Positions 38,360-53,207 of a DNA stretch of 64,000 nucleotides are shown piece by piece. Source of the DNA: Tetmemena sp. SeJ-2015 (taxonomy: Eukaryota; Ciliophora; Spirotrichea; Sporadotrichida; Oxytrichidae); the NCBI GenBank assembly GCA_027382625.1, contig JAJKFJ010021979.1, forward strand, positions 1 to 64,000, in the 5' to 3' direction. The notes beneath the pieces were generated by a model that saw only the letters and a list, made by a program, of their open reading frames with translations, did not search any database and was not told the DNA's origin. The position numbers were made by a program, and so were the translations under genes. Every line of letters starts with the position of its first letter. Position 1 is the stretch's first letter.

Positions 38360-40068
38360 ATGGAAAAGTCCAATTTCTATTAAAAGCTAATTAACTTCAA
38401 AAGCAGAGTAGAAGTACTACCAGAGAGTGATACTGAAATTGATGACGAGGTTGAGGCTCTTGAAAACTACTTTATGTTTGGAATATACACTTCTAAAGAG
38501 AATTTTACCAGCGCCCTAAAAAAGAGAGAAGATATAGTTATGTCATTACACTCAAGCTTGCAAAACTCTTTCATGCCGCCATAGCAATTTCATAAGTCAC
38601 ACAGTCTACTCTTTTCAATATTATTTAAATCAATCGATGAGATGGACAACACTTCCTCTTTTTTGATTTTCTAAGCCTGCAATGCTATCAATAAATTCGA
38701 TAAATGCTATATTAAAACTTAGATTTTAATTGATGTGAATACAGTGAGCAACTATATTTACACATATGACGAGGTAATCTATTAACCATAATGATGATTA
38801 GATTTTAGAAAAAATCACCGACCAAGACAGCATTTTAGTGGAATTAAGAACTTGCTTGACCTTTCTTCTGAAATAAAGACTGCTTCAAACATAAATCAGG
38901 GAAATGATTGCACCTCTCTTTGAGGCTAATTTAGCCTATAGTCTACATCTTTTCTTTAGTTGCAACTTCAAGATCTTTGAAACTTAGATAAGTCTATAAG
39001 AAGATAAATATGGTGAAGTTATAATAAATGCTATCAACAAACTTCCTCATATTTTAAGATATTTTTATATTGAGTGCTTCTAGCATTAGCTTGATATTCT
39101 TGAAAAAGCTTTCCTGATTGATTTGCTTTTAGAGGAGTCCCAGAAATCTTAGTTTTTAGCTTATGAAGATGACAAAATTGAACTCTATTCTTTCAAAGGA
39201 AAGCAAGAATAAGAGAAGAACGATTAAGACTAAGGCAATTAGAATGAGTAATCTGAAGTAGCTCAAGAAAGTTAAAATTTTGTGATAATCAAGATTTAGG
39301 TTTTCTACAAGCCCTTTTACTTTAAAATTATTTCATCAGACGACCTTGCTCTTTTAGTTGAAGATAATTTACTCACAATTAATCAAGCAACTAATATTGA
39401 ATACTTCCTCAAACTTTATCATCAGTAGATACATCATGCTCCAATAATCTAGTATAAGGATTCAATAAATTTATTTACAGAAGAGATTAGAACCAAGTCT
39501 TTGCTCAGAGAAGAGTATTTTGGAAAGTTTAATAGAATAGGGAAAAGACCGATTAAAACTATCGCATTAAAGTACTAGAGCAAATATGAAAAACTTAAAA
39601 ATGATTTAGACTCTTTAAATTATCAAAAAATCTAGAGGCTTGCTCATTAGAAAATTCTTTCAGACTATTGTTACTTGCTCAATCAAAATTTTAAAGCTTT
39701 TTAATCATATCTACTTTATTCTCCACTTGATTGAGGAGCCTGCTCTTTAAGATTACATTACAATGTCTTCAGCTATACTTGATAACTTTTATGACATCTT
39801 AGCAAACTAGTAAAGCTCTCTTTTAATTCAAAATCTTTTGTAAATTTTAGACAGACATCCATTTTTGGTGCAATTCAAATTCTAAATTCGTATTTCAAGA
39901 TTAGAGATCTCTTGTAATTAACCCTTACCAGTTTCCATTTGGCAAATGCTAGAAATTGATACTTGGCTGATTCAAAGATATTACCCTTTGTACTAGATTT
40001 TTGAAGTTAATAGTACAATCAATAGAGATTAAAATTATTTATAAAGATCAACAGAGGAAGATAGTTGA
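38360..40068 (+). CDS. large helical protein, unknown
   Basis: Start ATG 38360 (MEKSNFYQKLINFKSRVEV); stop TGA 40066-40068 (STEEDS). About 550 residues, very Gln-rich through TAA/TAG codons. One 28-nt GT-AG intron follows IYTYDE. Helix-rich throughout, with a polar Gln/Glu/Asn linker (KNDQDQGNQNEQSEVAQ) about two thirds along. At about 39725 the frame must shift by one base between LLYSP and HLIEEPALQDY, so either a tiny insert or an indel. No domain recognised. Its start is only 80 bp from the divergent minus-strand gene. Confidence 0.6.
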
Positions 40069-40592
40069 CACCTATTAAAGATTCTTTTAATTATTTATCT
40101 TAATGTTATAAATAAACATTTATGTTATTTGATTGATTTTCTTCTTTATTTTATTTAAACTCTCCTTGAATTAATTTATTTAGATTTATTAATCTAAAAA
40201 GGTTCCAAATAAATTTTATAGCTTTTGAGGAAGGAGCTGAAATTTTGGAAGTTAAATTTATAATTTAATATTCGATAAAATTATCCAGATTAATTTATCC
40301 TTGATATTTAAATTTAATTTAAAAAAAATTAATTGATGAGAAATATTCCTTAAATAGAAAATGTTTTTTGCCTTAATTATTGTGATATAAGTACCTTTGT
40401 TAAATAATTTTCAGAAAAATAAATAAATTTACCTTAAGACTAGAATAAAATTGTGTGTGTTGTTGAGATTAATCTTTATTCCATGTCTTTAATTAATATA
40501 ATTTGATATTAGACTTATCTTATACTTCAAAAATTAAATTATTAAAAAAGAGTAATATTCTTTAATATATTTCATTGAAGAACAGTGTGGAA
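40069..40592. other. AT-rich non-coding
   Basis: No open frame or repeat recognised; marks the change to the AT-rich half of the window. Confidence 0.5.
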
Positions 40593-43500
40593 ATGTTTTG
40601 GATACTCAGAATACTATTGTATATTTTTTGCTCCTTAAAGAGTTCCTTTTTTAGAATGGGGTTAAGCCTGATAAATTAGGCCTGGGCATCCGGAAGTTGT
40701 TTAGATAAAGCGTTTCCTTATGTCTTAGGAGGGACATTAGGAGAGTCAGTTTTTCTCACTTTAGATTTAACAAGCTCATCTCAATTAATTATTGGCGGCT
40801 ACACTAATGACATTTTTATAATTTGTATAAGAAATTTAATTTAATTATATCAAATAAGTGAATTGGATCAAGGATTGAAAGAAATAAGATTAATCATAAT
40901 TTTAAAGGCATAATTTCTCATCGATAAATAAACTCTCTGGATTTAAGACAGTAAGGAGTGATAATTTTTAGTTATTAAATAGGAAAAGATTAGGTTTTAA
41001 TTAAATAATTGCACCCTATTGGTTTACTAATAAATCAATATAGAAAAATCCTTTTAAATATTAAATGTTTAATTTATATCTCTAATCATTATTAAACACC
41101 ACTCCATATTAATTTAGCAGAATCGGCCAATTGGAGATCTTTAATCATTAGACTCTAGTTCATAAATATTATTTAGAATGGGGATTTTATCTTATTTCTG
41201 CAACTCAAGATTTGATTCACTTAATTTATATACTTTTTAGGCCATTCACTTTAAATATGCGACTAATATATTTGAGTAATGAAAATATCGATTATGTATA
41301 TAATGACCCTGATTCTACAACGATAGTTTCTAATTATGGAAAAGTCCCTATACTAAATACTTATATTAGATACTTGTTCTTTAAAATCAAGGTGTGTTTA
41401 CAGGAGGTTGGATGAAAGCGTATTCTGGGTACTCTAACTCAAAAGTTATACAAGTAGCAGTGGACTCTCAAGATTAAAATATAATTCGTTGTCTTTCTAT
41501 GCAGTTATATAAGGAGCAAACACGCTATATCTTTAATATATTTTTCTTGTTAAAGGTTTAATTTCAACTGGCGCTTTCTCATAGTATTATCCTTTCAGCC
41601 CCATTTTTACACCTCTGGCTATAAGCCGTTTTTACTGTAAGCAATCACTTTTTTAGTCTTTCAGTAAACTTTAGAGAAGTTTATTAAAAATCCATCTATA
41701 ATTTGCATGTTGGAAGAGCGTTCCCAATAATTGCAGGATAAATAAAAAGATTATATTTAAATGTTTTTAGCAATACAAAGCCAACAAAGAGCGCTTAAAA
41801 TTATTTGCTTTAGTATAGTAGACTAGGTTCTTCCTCTTTCGTCCTAATTTTACAATAGCAACTGAAAATGTTTCTGAAAATTTGGGGCTAAATTTATAAT
41901 ATCAATAACTTCAAATCAATTTTTAAAATGCAATTTTCTAAGTTTGGTATTTCTAAATACCGATCTTCTTTAAATATGGTAACAGGAAAAATTAGAAATA
42001 TTTTTATTTGTTAAAATTATATTGACTAAATAAATATGATAAATCTTCAACGTTTAAACAAAATAAATAATTCTAAAACTGAGAAAGGATAATGGACGAA
42101 ATTGCAGACTTTCCAGCTTATACTGAAATTTATGCTATAACAAACGAATAAATAAACAACTATTTTACTTATATATCTACTGCTATTATTTGCATGTAAT
42201 TATAGCTGAGAATTTAATAGGTTATAACAAATTGATTTTTTCAAATAAATAGAAGTATAGTGCAAGAGTTAATAGATAATAATTTGTTTATTTTACATGA
42301 TACTTTAAAAATAAAATATTGAAAATGAAGGAAAGATCTGGCATTTCAAAATAGGACACTATCTCATATTTGCCAGTAAATTGCACTTAAAAACCAATGT
42401 AAGTAAACCTTTTTTGCTTAATTATATTTTGTGGATTTTAAATAAGTTTATCGCATATTATAACTTTAAACTTGTTTATTTTAGGTGACTAAAAGCTCGA
42501 TTATCCAAACTTTGATAGGGAAGGAACTTAAGTCCGCTAAAATACATTTTATGGCTTTGAGAGACATTTTGCAAGTGCATTTTTTATGATCAATGAATAA
42601 AGCAATAAAAGTCGGGGTGGGTGGCGTTCAGAAGCTATTTTGAGTCATTTTTCTATAGTGATAGTAAGATGAGAATGATTCATACAAAATAGAGCCAATA
42701 TTTAAAGTTTGACAAGAAGAAGTAAGGAAGTATAAGAAGTAATATTTTTAAAAGTTTAAATGAAATATAATAAAAGCAAATCCCTTTCAGCTACCTTGTG
42801 CTTAAATTCTCTTGTTTTTCTAAAATCTTAATTTGCTCTCAACTTTTAAACTTTACACTATAATAAGTTTTATTAACAACAATACTGAATATATCTCAGA
42901 CTTCGAAATTCAAAGCTTTAATTTGATTTTTTAATCAGAAGACTTAATAAAAAATGAATAGTGCAATCAAATCATATTTTGTACTTTAAATTTTGAGACA
43001 AAAATATCTTATCTAATATTTACTTTGCAAGTAGGATATTTTTTAAGCATTTTACAAAAAATATCTTTCTCGAATTTTATTGCAATCTAGTTTAAATTAA
43101 AACTATAAATTGATTAAATATTATGAAACAGTTAAAGGCTCTTTCACTCATTTTAAATCAAAACATTTTTCTTACTATAAATTTATTTTAAATTGGTAAT
43201 AATAAATTGAAATTAAAATAAAGTTAAATTTCTTTATAATTTAATCTTTTACAAAAACACAATCAGCTCTTCATCTCTAACAATAAATATAAACTGTACT
43301 TTCTTTAATTCCGAGAGGAGGATATGTTTACTGCCTTCTGAGTAATAATGGATTAAGCGAAGTCTTTGTCTATAATTTTAATGGAGGTATTTTAGCATTT
43401 AATTTAATTCTAATAATGTTTTAATTGATTGTTTTCTTTAAATCCATGAATTTGATGGTAATAAAACAATTTAGTAACATAAGATAATGATTTGAAATAT

Positions 43501-46500
43501 TTTAGAAGCAAGAATGCAGTGGTATGATGGTGTGAGTTATGACTATTGGATGTCAATTGATTTTGTGAATTCTTTCATTTTTACTTCTGGGTGGCTCTAT
43601 GATAATTCTCATTACAAACCGAAGATTAGTATTTAATGCACTTTTATTTATCAATTATAATACATTATATCCAAACTTAAATGTGACATTATATATCTTA
43701 TAGTAGAGGATCGACGTGTATTAGGCGTCAGGTGGAAATTAATAAATCATTGAGTTTGATGATAAGAGTGCTTTGAAGTTATAAGATTTTTTGGAAATAG
43801 TAATATTATTATAAGGTGATGGTGGAAATTTAATTAATGAAGATGGAGTTAAAGCCTCCATGTTTAATTAATAATTTAATTTGTGAATAATTAATTATTT
43901 AAAAAAGCGGTCGATTAGGTGGCAGGGCTCATATAAAATTGGCTGAATTGGTCTGTTATTACTACTATTAGTACTACTCTTCCTGCCCCTGGTACTGTTC
44001 AGCCAAATATTTTTAGAGGTAAGCGACCTTGTATTAAAGCTATTCTACTTCCGCAATTTAAATCATTCTTACTCTATTAGATGTAAATGAGGAAAAGATG
44101 ATAATTTATATTTATGTTGCTATAAGGTTAAAGCAATTATGAATATTCCTTTTATTTCTTGCATTTAAAAATATTTGCTTTAAGAGTTTTCAGCATCTCC
44201 AAGTTAAAAACTAATTAAAATGATACAGTTTTTTCTTATCTTATTCCAATTTCTACTCAATAGAGAGCGAAGCTAAGCCAGACTAGACAGACTATTACTG
44301 GTGAAAATAAATGCATATTTCAAATTATAAGCTTATTAACAATGTTTTAAATACTTATTTTTGTAAAGATTGATCTTCATCAATAATTTATATATAGATT
44401 ATCTTTAACTTATAATTTAAAATTAGAATTTTAAATAAAAACTTAAAGAATTAATAAAAATAAAATAAGGCATTTGACTATTATGAATTTAATTAGAGGA
44501 AATATCATCCTTAATAAATACTGGGTTAAAAGATTGAGTATATTGCCGAGTTTGAATATGATATTTGGTTGCACAGGAGGTTTGTAAACTTCTTCATTCA
44601 GACATATCTATAAGTTAAGTTACTCCCTCTCAATAGAAATTACTGCAGGTTCCACTTATTAGTACGATTATAGCTAAATAAGATCATCATAAAATAATTT
44701 AAATGGGAGAGTGCGATGACATTTACGCCACCTCTGCAATAGATGTTTGGATGATCTCTAGAACCAAGTAGTCCTCAAACAAACTCATGCTTGTCAAATT
44801 TGACTTCACCTCGGGAGCAGCTACGTCTCAAATTTATTTAAACTATTTAGAGTGCCATCAACCCAAATTATATTTTAATTCACTCAATGTTTTATACTAG
44901 GCAAAGGTCTTTGCAATTGACTCCTTTTTTATTGTCGGATCCACTATGTCTTATTCAATTATCTTATATAATTTATTTATAATTAAATTAATTACAAAAT
45001 ATTCATGCTCATAATAAAAACAATTATTCCCACACTAACGTACATTTTTTCTAAAGAGAGTTAATTTTTATACAATTTAAACCGAATTTATAATTTAAAC
45101 TTCTACAACTTACTATAAAGTATGAAGAAGATTTGAGAAGCTATGAAGTTGGTTAATCCTAGAAATAAACTTGAAAAAATAAATATAGCAAGGAATTTTG
45201 ATGAAAGCATCTATTTGGAAGTAAGTTACAATTTTTATTATAATAAAAAATTTAATTAAAAACGGTGATTAGTTAAAATATTATATTGAGAGTGGAACTT
45301 CATGGGAGGTGAAATAGCAGATTCACCCTGCTTTTTGTTCGATAGATTATTAAAATTTAATATGATTTTCTTCCTCGTTCATCATGGCAGCACCTTTCAA
45401 TAAAGAGATGTGATGCGCTCATTATCCTAAAGACAAAATATTATTTCTACTAAAACTTGAGTTGCCTAAAACTCTGTACTTGGCACTTTCATACAAAAGT
45501 AGCAAGGAATAAAATTCTTCGAATTTGATGCTGAATTTAATGATGTCATAATTATTTAAAATGGGCACATTTAAACTTCTGATGATTTATTCCAATTTAA
45601 AATAATATATAAATTAAGTTTATTATCCATTAATTTCCCAGCTATATAAGTAAAAAAAATATTGAGAATTGCTTTTATAACTTTCAATTATTTTTAAATT
45701 TTCTTGATGTGTTTAAATTTTAAATTTTCTTAAAGATAAGTTTAAAAACTATAGGAAAAATAATAAAATAATGTTAGGTTTACTTAGACTTAAGATAACG
45801 AAATGTTATTTGAATTAGTATTGACCTATAATGGATCTCCTGAAACTTATCCAAAGGCAGTAGTAATAAATAAATAGTTTTTTCTTTCACAGATCTAGAT
45901 ACGTGTGCACCTGTCTCTTCCTACAGTGCTCAGTCAATAACTCTTGCAGCTATGGGCTCCCTTCCAGATATCTTATTTCTCATTTTAAAAAATTCATATT
46001 TAGGTTAACATCCACAAACAAATTTTTATAAAATATAGGACAAAAATCTAAATGCCTATATGATAAGGATTTCAAAAATCAAATTGCTTTATGAATATTT
46101 TACGAATTTTAAATTTAATTATATTAAACTATGTATATTCTAATTTAGAAAATAGGTAGCCAAAATAGAAAGAGCTAATGTTTTCAATAAAATTATGTTT
46201 ATATTTATAAATCAATAAAATTATTTAAAATAATAAAATAAATTTGATAAATATATACAGATTACTTTCCTTCTTTTGATGCTGGTTGTTGCGCAAACAT
46301 TGTGACACTGTCTCCATAGTTTACAGCAGTAGACCTTGGTATTTATAGGCAGTTTTGCAAATTAAATAACTAGCAAATAATATTTATTTTTCTTAAAATT
46401 ACTTAATTCAAATTCAGCCTTTTTAATATATAAGTTTAAAAACCCAAATAATTTTATTTATGCACATACTCAACAGATTCATCAACTTTCTATGTCTTAG

Positions 46501-49500
46501 ATTAGACCTATTAAGTCAAATCAGATCCTAAAATTTAATTTAAAATAATCATTTAATATTTTTTTAGTTAAAATAATTATGATTGTCATTTATTTTTATA
46601 ATTAAAAAGATGATAATTTTAAATAGCAACTTTCTTTATTCATCATAAAGAAATAGCTTCTGCGAATTTATCTATTCATAATTGTTTAATGAAGGCTAAT
46701 ATTTTTTGTAAAAATAATAATTTTTCTTGATTCAATAAATTTGAATGCAGTTTATATTTGTAATTAAACAAAATTATTGGTTTGATCCTGTGACAGTTGA
46801 CTTTGGTCAGATAATAATAAAATGCACCAGTGTTGTATCTTACACTCTAAATTTAGTGACTGTTGTAGGCGGTGTTGAAGTATTTTAGTCTGCTCCCTCT
46901 TTCATTACTGAAATATAAAATAATCTGTGGATTAAAATCTCCACTCGTTTACTAAAATACAAATGCTAACTCATTTTTAAGTCTAAATATCAAAATATTT
47001 ATCTCTACAGACCTTAACTCAGACGCAGGGACATATCATTTTTCTTTAAACGCATAGGAAGAGCCTTCAACAGCACTCTGGGCCTAAACAGAAACTATTA
47101 GATTCTTAATATTTATTTTTCACAGTTACAGTTTTGGAAAGCCCTGATACTGTTATAGTAGTACCTGAAGTGGAGTATTTCCCTCCATATTTCAAACATG
47201 ATCTTTTAAATTTTAATTAGATAAAGTTTATTTCATTCATGCTACATAATAAAGGAAAAAAAATAAATAATTACAAAGATCTAATTACTTTAAAAGATTA
47301 TAGAAATGTATTTTTTGGAATAAAGAGATTTACCGAGAGAATAATTTATTGTTAAGAACCATATTGAAATATTTATTATAGTTCTTATTAAAGGGAATTA
47401 AGTACAAGGAAGAATATTTAATGGGTATTTCTCTTATTAAATTATCACCTAAACAAGCCAACAATCTTACAAAATTGATGGCTTTCTCAAGAATATAGGA
47501 TTTAAAGGAGCAGAAGTTTTAGTGTTATTTTGTTAGAAATTCAGTATAAAGGTAAGGCTATGGTTTTATTTTATATAGTCAAAGATTTACACAAATAATC
47601 AATTTCAGAACTAATTTCCCTTATATTCTATATATTCTAATTAATGAATATTAAATTATATGGGGGGGGGGGCCTTTCCTCGTCATCCACTTTTTTCATG
47701 AAAAAATGAAAAATCATTATCTAGCCTAAAATCAGCCAAAAACGACAATTCTTTAGTCTAAATTCAAATCCAAACAGTCTAACCTACTCATATTCTTAAA
47801 TTTAAAGAATTTATCTTAAAGATTTAGCAGGTAGAGAACTGAAAAATTAATCTTTAAGACGGCATTATGACAAACTAAAAATATTTTAAATTATTAGAGC
47901 ATATTTAAATAAAAATACATCACTTAACAACAAAGATAGATCAAGATGTTAATTTTTAAATTAATTAGGCTTTAATGCATGCTCTAGAATAAAAAAAGAA
48001 TCCTAAAGCTCTTATATCTAAGTTTAGATATCTATGAGTTTATTTTAAATTTATTAAGACATTTAATTAATTTAAATTATCTTTCCATTTGTTTAAAATT
48101 ACATTTTATACAATAAAATGTCTTTCTAGGTTCTTCAAAATTCTTTAAATTTAAGAATATGAGTAGGTTAGACTGTTTGGATTTGAATTTAGACTAAAGA
48201 ATTGTCGTTTTTGGCTGATTTTAGGCTAGATAATGATTTTTCATTTTTTCATGAAAAAAGTGGATGACGAGGAAAGGCCCCCCCCCAATTATATATTACA
48301 TCCAGTTTATTTATCTTCTAAATTTATAAACCTAAGTAGGGAAAACAATCAATTACACACTTCCAGATATCATTAACCCCAACAATCATCTATTATTTTA
48401 AATTATGGACTGAATTTTAATTAAATAATCAGAAATTTATATTAAATTTATTTCTTAATTAAATATTTTAAAATCACTAAAACAACTTAGAAATAACAAT
48501 TCCTTCTTCAATCCAAACTTTTGTCAGATACAATAAAGTGACAAACTTTATTATCTTAAATTATTGACAAAGACTTTTAAGCTTACTCCAACTTAAAACT
48601 CCTAAAGTGGAAGTTATAGTATAGAAATTTAGATTTCTGACTTTAATTTTCCATGGTTAAAGAATTACTACTTATTATAATTCAAAATACTTCCTCATTA
48701 TAATCCAACTAAAAATTAAAGTGAATCTACTAATTAAAGCCTAGAAACCTATATAAATGATGAATTTAACTCAAGTAAATCACCATAGCAAGTACTCTTA
48801 AATTCGACTGAGACTTAAAAATTACAGGAGTTAATATAGTAAGGAGTAACAGCTGAAGACTTATAAAGATTTTAAGATCTTTTGATTAGCAACTCCTCTT
48901 AAGCTCAGTTATAAAAACTTTATAGCCTTCTCATATATTAAACACTCTTTTTATTTTTACAATAAAATTATCAAAATTAGGTTTAAAGAAAGCTGTCACA
49001 AGTGATCTAAAGCCATTTATTTAATCTATTGATCAACAAGGACAAATGATAATAAATTTTGGAAGAGAAATTTTGGTACCGAGAGCTTTTATGAATTTCT
49101 CAAATGTAGTCACACCTATTGCATTGAAGAATTCTTAAATCTAATTTTTTTATTATATTTTTTTTACATTTATTAAAATAATTTAAAAAGGAGCTTTGAC
49201 CTATTTAAATTGGACAATCGAATGGTTTACTCCTATGCAAATGAAAGTTAAGCTATACTTTGAAGATCCCAGTTTAGTATCTGTAACAGAATTTAATAAT
49301 TTTTTAGAAAGGGATAAAGTTGTTATAAGTTTCCTAATGAATGGGTTTTTCATTGATAAAGAAACTCTGCAGCCTGTGAAATATATGTATACCACTAGTA
49401 AATCAATCCCTAAGCAAATACACTATGACGATTTATCTTAGACTCTGCCTGATGCTACTTACCAAATAACTATTGGACTAAAAGCCATACTACTAGGAAA

Positions 49501-52345
49501 CTATGTAATAAATGTGTTCTTGTAAGTATTATAAATGTAAGATAACTCTTAATTTTAGAGCAACCACTCTTCAATTCCTGTGGGGGATGATAAACAGTCT
49601 GTAGTTAGTGATTCATACGCCTTTATTGAATATAAATTTCCCTGCAAATGCCAACTTCGTATTTGGATTCATCATCGAGATAGTCACATTTGACTTATTC
49701 CCATCTACTGACATACTACAAGACATCTTCAACTTTCAACAAACTGATCCTTATAATGACAGATTTTAAGATATGCAATACTCTAGTGTGACCATTATAT
49801 CTAACATGGGCACAAACAATTTCATCATCTGGCTTTTCATTATTTTAACGATTATTGCATTGTCTATCTAGCCTTTCAAGAAAATTAAAATGTAAGTATA
49901 ATTCATTCCTTAATTAATTATTCAAAGAATTTACTCGGAATATAAATATTTTAATTAGCATTATGAATTTTAAATGAAACAGTTGAACTAATTTATTTAG
50001 AATTTATTTTGGCTTTCTAAAGTACCTAAATTTATAAGAATTTAGCTCTTACTTCGTAATTACGATAAACAATACTGCTTTAATAAATATCTTATTTTAA
50101 AATAGCTTTGATGTTATTTAGATTAGATAAGGTTTACGAGATCCTCAGAAAGATTGTATTCTTTAATGGATATTTGAGATTCATAATTGAAAACTACTTG
50201 GAAATAGTTCTCATGTGCTTCATTAACTGCCTTAATGTAAACTTAAATTTATTCAATTTTCTTACAGATTAGCTTTCAAAATGCTGGAGAGAGTCTTTCC
50301 ACACTTTTTGCTTTTACTAAACATTATAATTTAAGATTTTAAAATTAATTTATTTATCAATAAATTTTATGTTATGTCTGTGTCTTTGTTTACCAATTAG
50401 TAAAAGAATAATTAAATTGCGATCGGAGCATTGTTTTGTAAATTTAAGAATAGTTTAAAATCGGAGAAGGTTGAGTTAAAAATAGGAGCAACTTATGAGG
50501 AACTAAAAGTGAATTCCTATTATTCTCTTATCTATACTATTTGGTTTATGATTAGAAGAATCTCGTTCACTTTGTTCGCAGTCTTTCTTTCCTAAAATGG
50601 AAGCTAAAAGTATTCTGTAAAATTATTATAAATTTATTTGATACTTGAGTTTACATACACTTGATTTATTTGGTAATTTAGCAAATGATTCACTTGACAT
50701 ACTTGATAACTGCCTAGCCTTTCACAGACTCTCTACTGAATAAGATAGATTTGATTAATGAGATATGCTTCTTAGTGATAATCTATGTGTATTTTCTGTT
50801 TCAAGACTATGTAAGTGATCAGGTTTCATACAACAGTGGATGGATTGTAATCCTAGTAAAAATATTAAAGCACTTCTTCTTTAAATCTTTGTAAATCTTT
50901 GCGTAATGATTCACCAAACAATAATCTCTCTAATCTATTGTCTCATATAAATATATTTCAATTCATTTCTAAATAATTCATTTAAGTATATTCTGTTGTT
51001 ATTTAGACTTTTATTGCTTAAATAAAATAGAGATTTTCAGGAATCCATTTTTATAATTAAAAATGGCAATTAATTAGAACAAGATTATAAAAGTTTAAAT
51101 TTGAGTAATAAACTGTAAAGCATTTGAAAAGGAAAGTGGTTTTTATGAAAATATTTAAATCCAAAATGAGTAAGATGATGAAGCAAGAATAGGCTAGTGT
51201 TCAGATATAAAAGACAGCAAGAACCATTAAGGATCGTCCAACTATCAAGATCAGCTCGCTGTCTAAGCCAGACATTTCGCCCATCATTGAAAAAGAGCCT
51301 GAAGATGAAGACGAAGAAATCCTTGAAGAGGATGACGAGGAACAAGCTAAGACTGAAAGATAGATGATCAATCACACTCAGAACTCTCATCAAACTTCTG
51401 ACTAACAACCAAGCAGATCCGCTAGATTAACAACTAATTTCAATTAGCTATAAAATATTATACTAAAATACTAAAATTTTCATACTTTAATAATTGTTAA
51501 AAGTTTATGCTTTAGATCCACACATATCAGAAGGGAAAAAAATTTAAAAAAATTGATGCAATTTATTTATAAATTCTCTATTGAATTTATTATTTTTGAT
51601 TGAGTAATCGATCTTCAGTATCTGTTTCACGGATTTAGAATGACAGTTAGGTCAATTTTGATTTCGAAATTAATTATAATAAGAAATTTGTTAAGTTGTA
51701 AAATCTTGATAGAAGATAAAATTTCAAATTTTAGTAAAAGGCAAATTAGTAAAATCTATCAATTATTTATTGCACATTTTGCTATTTTAGAATCTTTCCA
51801 ATAGAAAGACATCTATTTTTATAAGTAAATTAAAAACATTCAGGGTAATATTATTCGAGTAAAGAGTAAATTATCTCAAAGCAGAATCAAGGTATAAAGC
51901 AAAGAATAAATTAAACAGCTCATTCTAAAAAGAAGATCATAAAATTATAGACAAGGTGTTTGAAAAAGTAGAGTCGAGAAGATATTCTTCAAGACTGAGT
52001 CCCCAAATAAAATAGCAGGTACCTTTCTAGAGCCAATCATCTTCATCCTTAAATTTACCTGATTCCACTAAATCTTGGTTAGGCGAAGATATTATTGAAC
52101 CTTTTCAATTTTTAGGGTGGCTTATTATAGTTTAATGATAGAATAACAAATTGAATTAATTTTCTCGAATGAAAAAGCAACTTAATATTCCTGAAGCAAG
52201 GAGAATATTTTATTTAGACACACTTAATAATTAAAATTACACTTCTAGCTCGTTCATTATCAATGAAGGACCGAGCCAACTTAGCTTATTAGCCCAATAT
52301 AGGTTGGGATTTTTAAGAGAAACACATTAAAATTAAAATGGACTT
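40593..52345 (+). CDS. large ciliate surface protein (Cadg-like), IES-fragmented, copy A
   Basis: Coding islands in one direction, separated by AT-rich inserts. N-terminus at ATG 40593 with a signal peptide, then FPYVLGGTLGESVFLTLDL and LIIGGYTND. Next come DPDSTTIVSNYGKVPI (41300) and MQWYDGVSYDYWMSIDF (43515), repeats of a propeller-like ectodomain. Cadg-like pieces follow (VGECDDIYATSAIDVWMISR at 44700; FPSFDAGCCANIVTLSP at 46270; GGVEVFQSAPSFITEI at 46870). The C-terminal membrane region has ILLGNYVINVFL, FLWGMINSLQLVIHTPLLN and NFIIWLFIILTIIALSIQPF (49480-49880), then further TMs and acidic cytoplasmic tails (51150-51420; 51900-52345). Order and domain style match the Cadg proteins of hypotrich ciliates. 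MDS limits are approximate; one insert (43388-43497) is flanked by TATTTTAG. Confidence 0.6.
43388..43497 (+). other. probable IES in copy A, pointer TATTTTAG
   Basis: TATTTTAG at 43388-43395 and 43498-43505. Excision gives FNGGILEARMQWYDG in frame. A GT-AG intron over the same span is also in frame, so this one is less certain. Confidence 0.55.
47654..48294. mobile_element. MITE-like inverted-repeat element with 8-bp target duplication
   Basis: Arms 47662-47811 and 48139-48286 are essentially perfect inverted repeats of about 149 bp, each beginning at its outer end with a run of 9-11 G followed by CCTTTCCTCGTCATCCAC. The direct repeat AATTATAT flanks the element on both sides (47654-47661 and 48287-48294). 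The 327-bp interior is AT-rich with no open frame, so it is non-autonomous. It sits between coding islands of the Cadg-like gene and must be eliminated with its surroundings. The 8-bp duplication fits hAT-like or related transposases, but the TIR is not one I recognise. Confidence 0.8.
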
Positions 52346-53207
52346 AACTGTAGTTAATTAAAGTATTTATAATTCAAATTGTTATTCTCGAAATCATTAA
52401 TCTTTATTTGCATTATATCTTTACACATCTGTATATGGGCACAAATTTAGCATTATAACTAAATTCATGTCGACCACAGATTTTAATATTTAATATGAAA
52501 CTAAAACATTTCAACTTTAAGGCGGTTAAATTTCAGATTTACCCCCTAACTAAATAATTTTTAAAATCAAATTAAATTTGATAAATTTATTTCTATTTTT
52601 AGGATCTTCATAAAAAGCAATACTTATTCAAATTTAATCAATAATACAAAAAGAAATTTGGAAAATAAAATATTATCAATTAACTAAGAAAATGATACAA
52701 TATCAATAAACAACAGAAACTAAAATAAACAAAGTAAACATTATAATATTTTAAGAATCTCTTATGAGTACATAATTTAATTTAGAATTGTAGTTGAAGT
52801 CCAATTTCCTTTCAAGGAATAATCGCTAATTATTGTTCTATATTAAACATAATGACTAAAAATGCTTTTAACTTGAGAATGATGAGCTTAAATTATTAAT
52901 TTTTAATTTCTAATTCATTTTGAATTTATTATTTCAGAGAAAAGAATCTTTTTTATTTTAATCAATTTAAAAGAATGGAAGATTAGAAATAATTTAAACG
53001 ATAGTTCCCATTCATTTAAAGAACTTAGCTGATGAGAAAGCTTGATAAATTCAAATGCAAAAAATAACTAAAATAATTTGAAGATATATAAATTTTGGCT
53101 TTCTAAACTTAATGATAATTAGTTTGCGATTTATGTTGAAGATTGAGATTTAGTATTGAGAAAAATAAGATGATTTTAAGGTTAGTAAATGCTATATTTA
53201 GAATGCT
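52346..53207. other. AT-rich non-coding
   Basis: No sustained frame, repeat or RNA gene recognised between the end of copy A and the secreted-protein gene. Confidence 0.5.
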
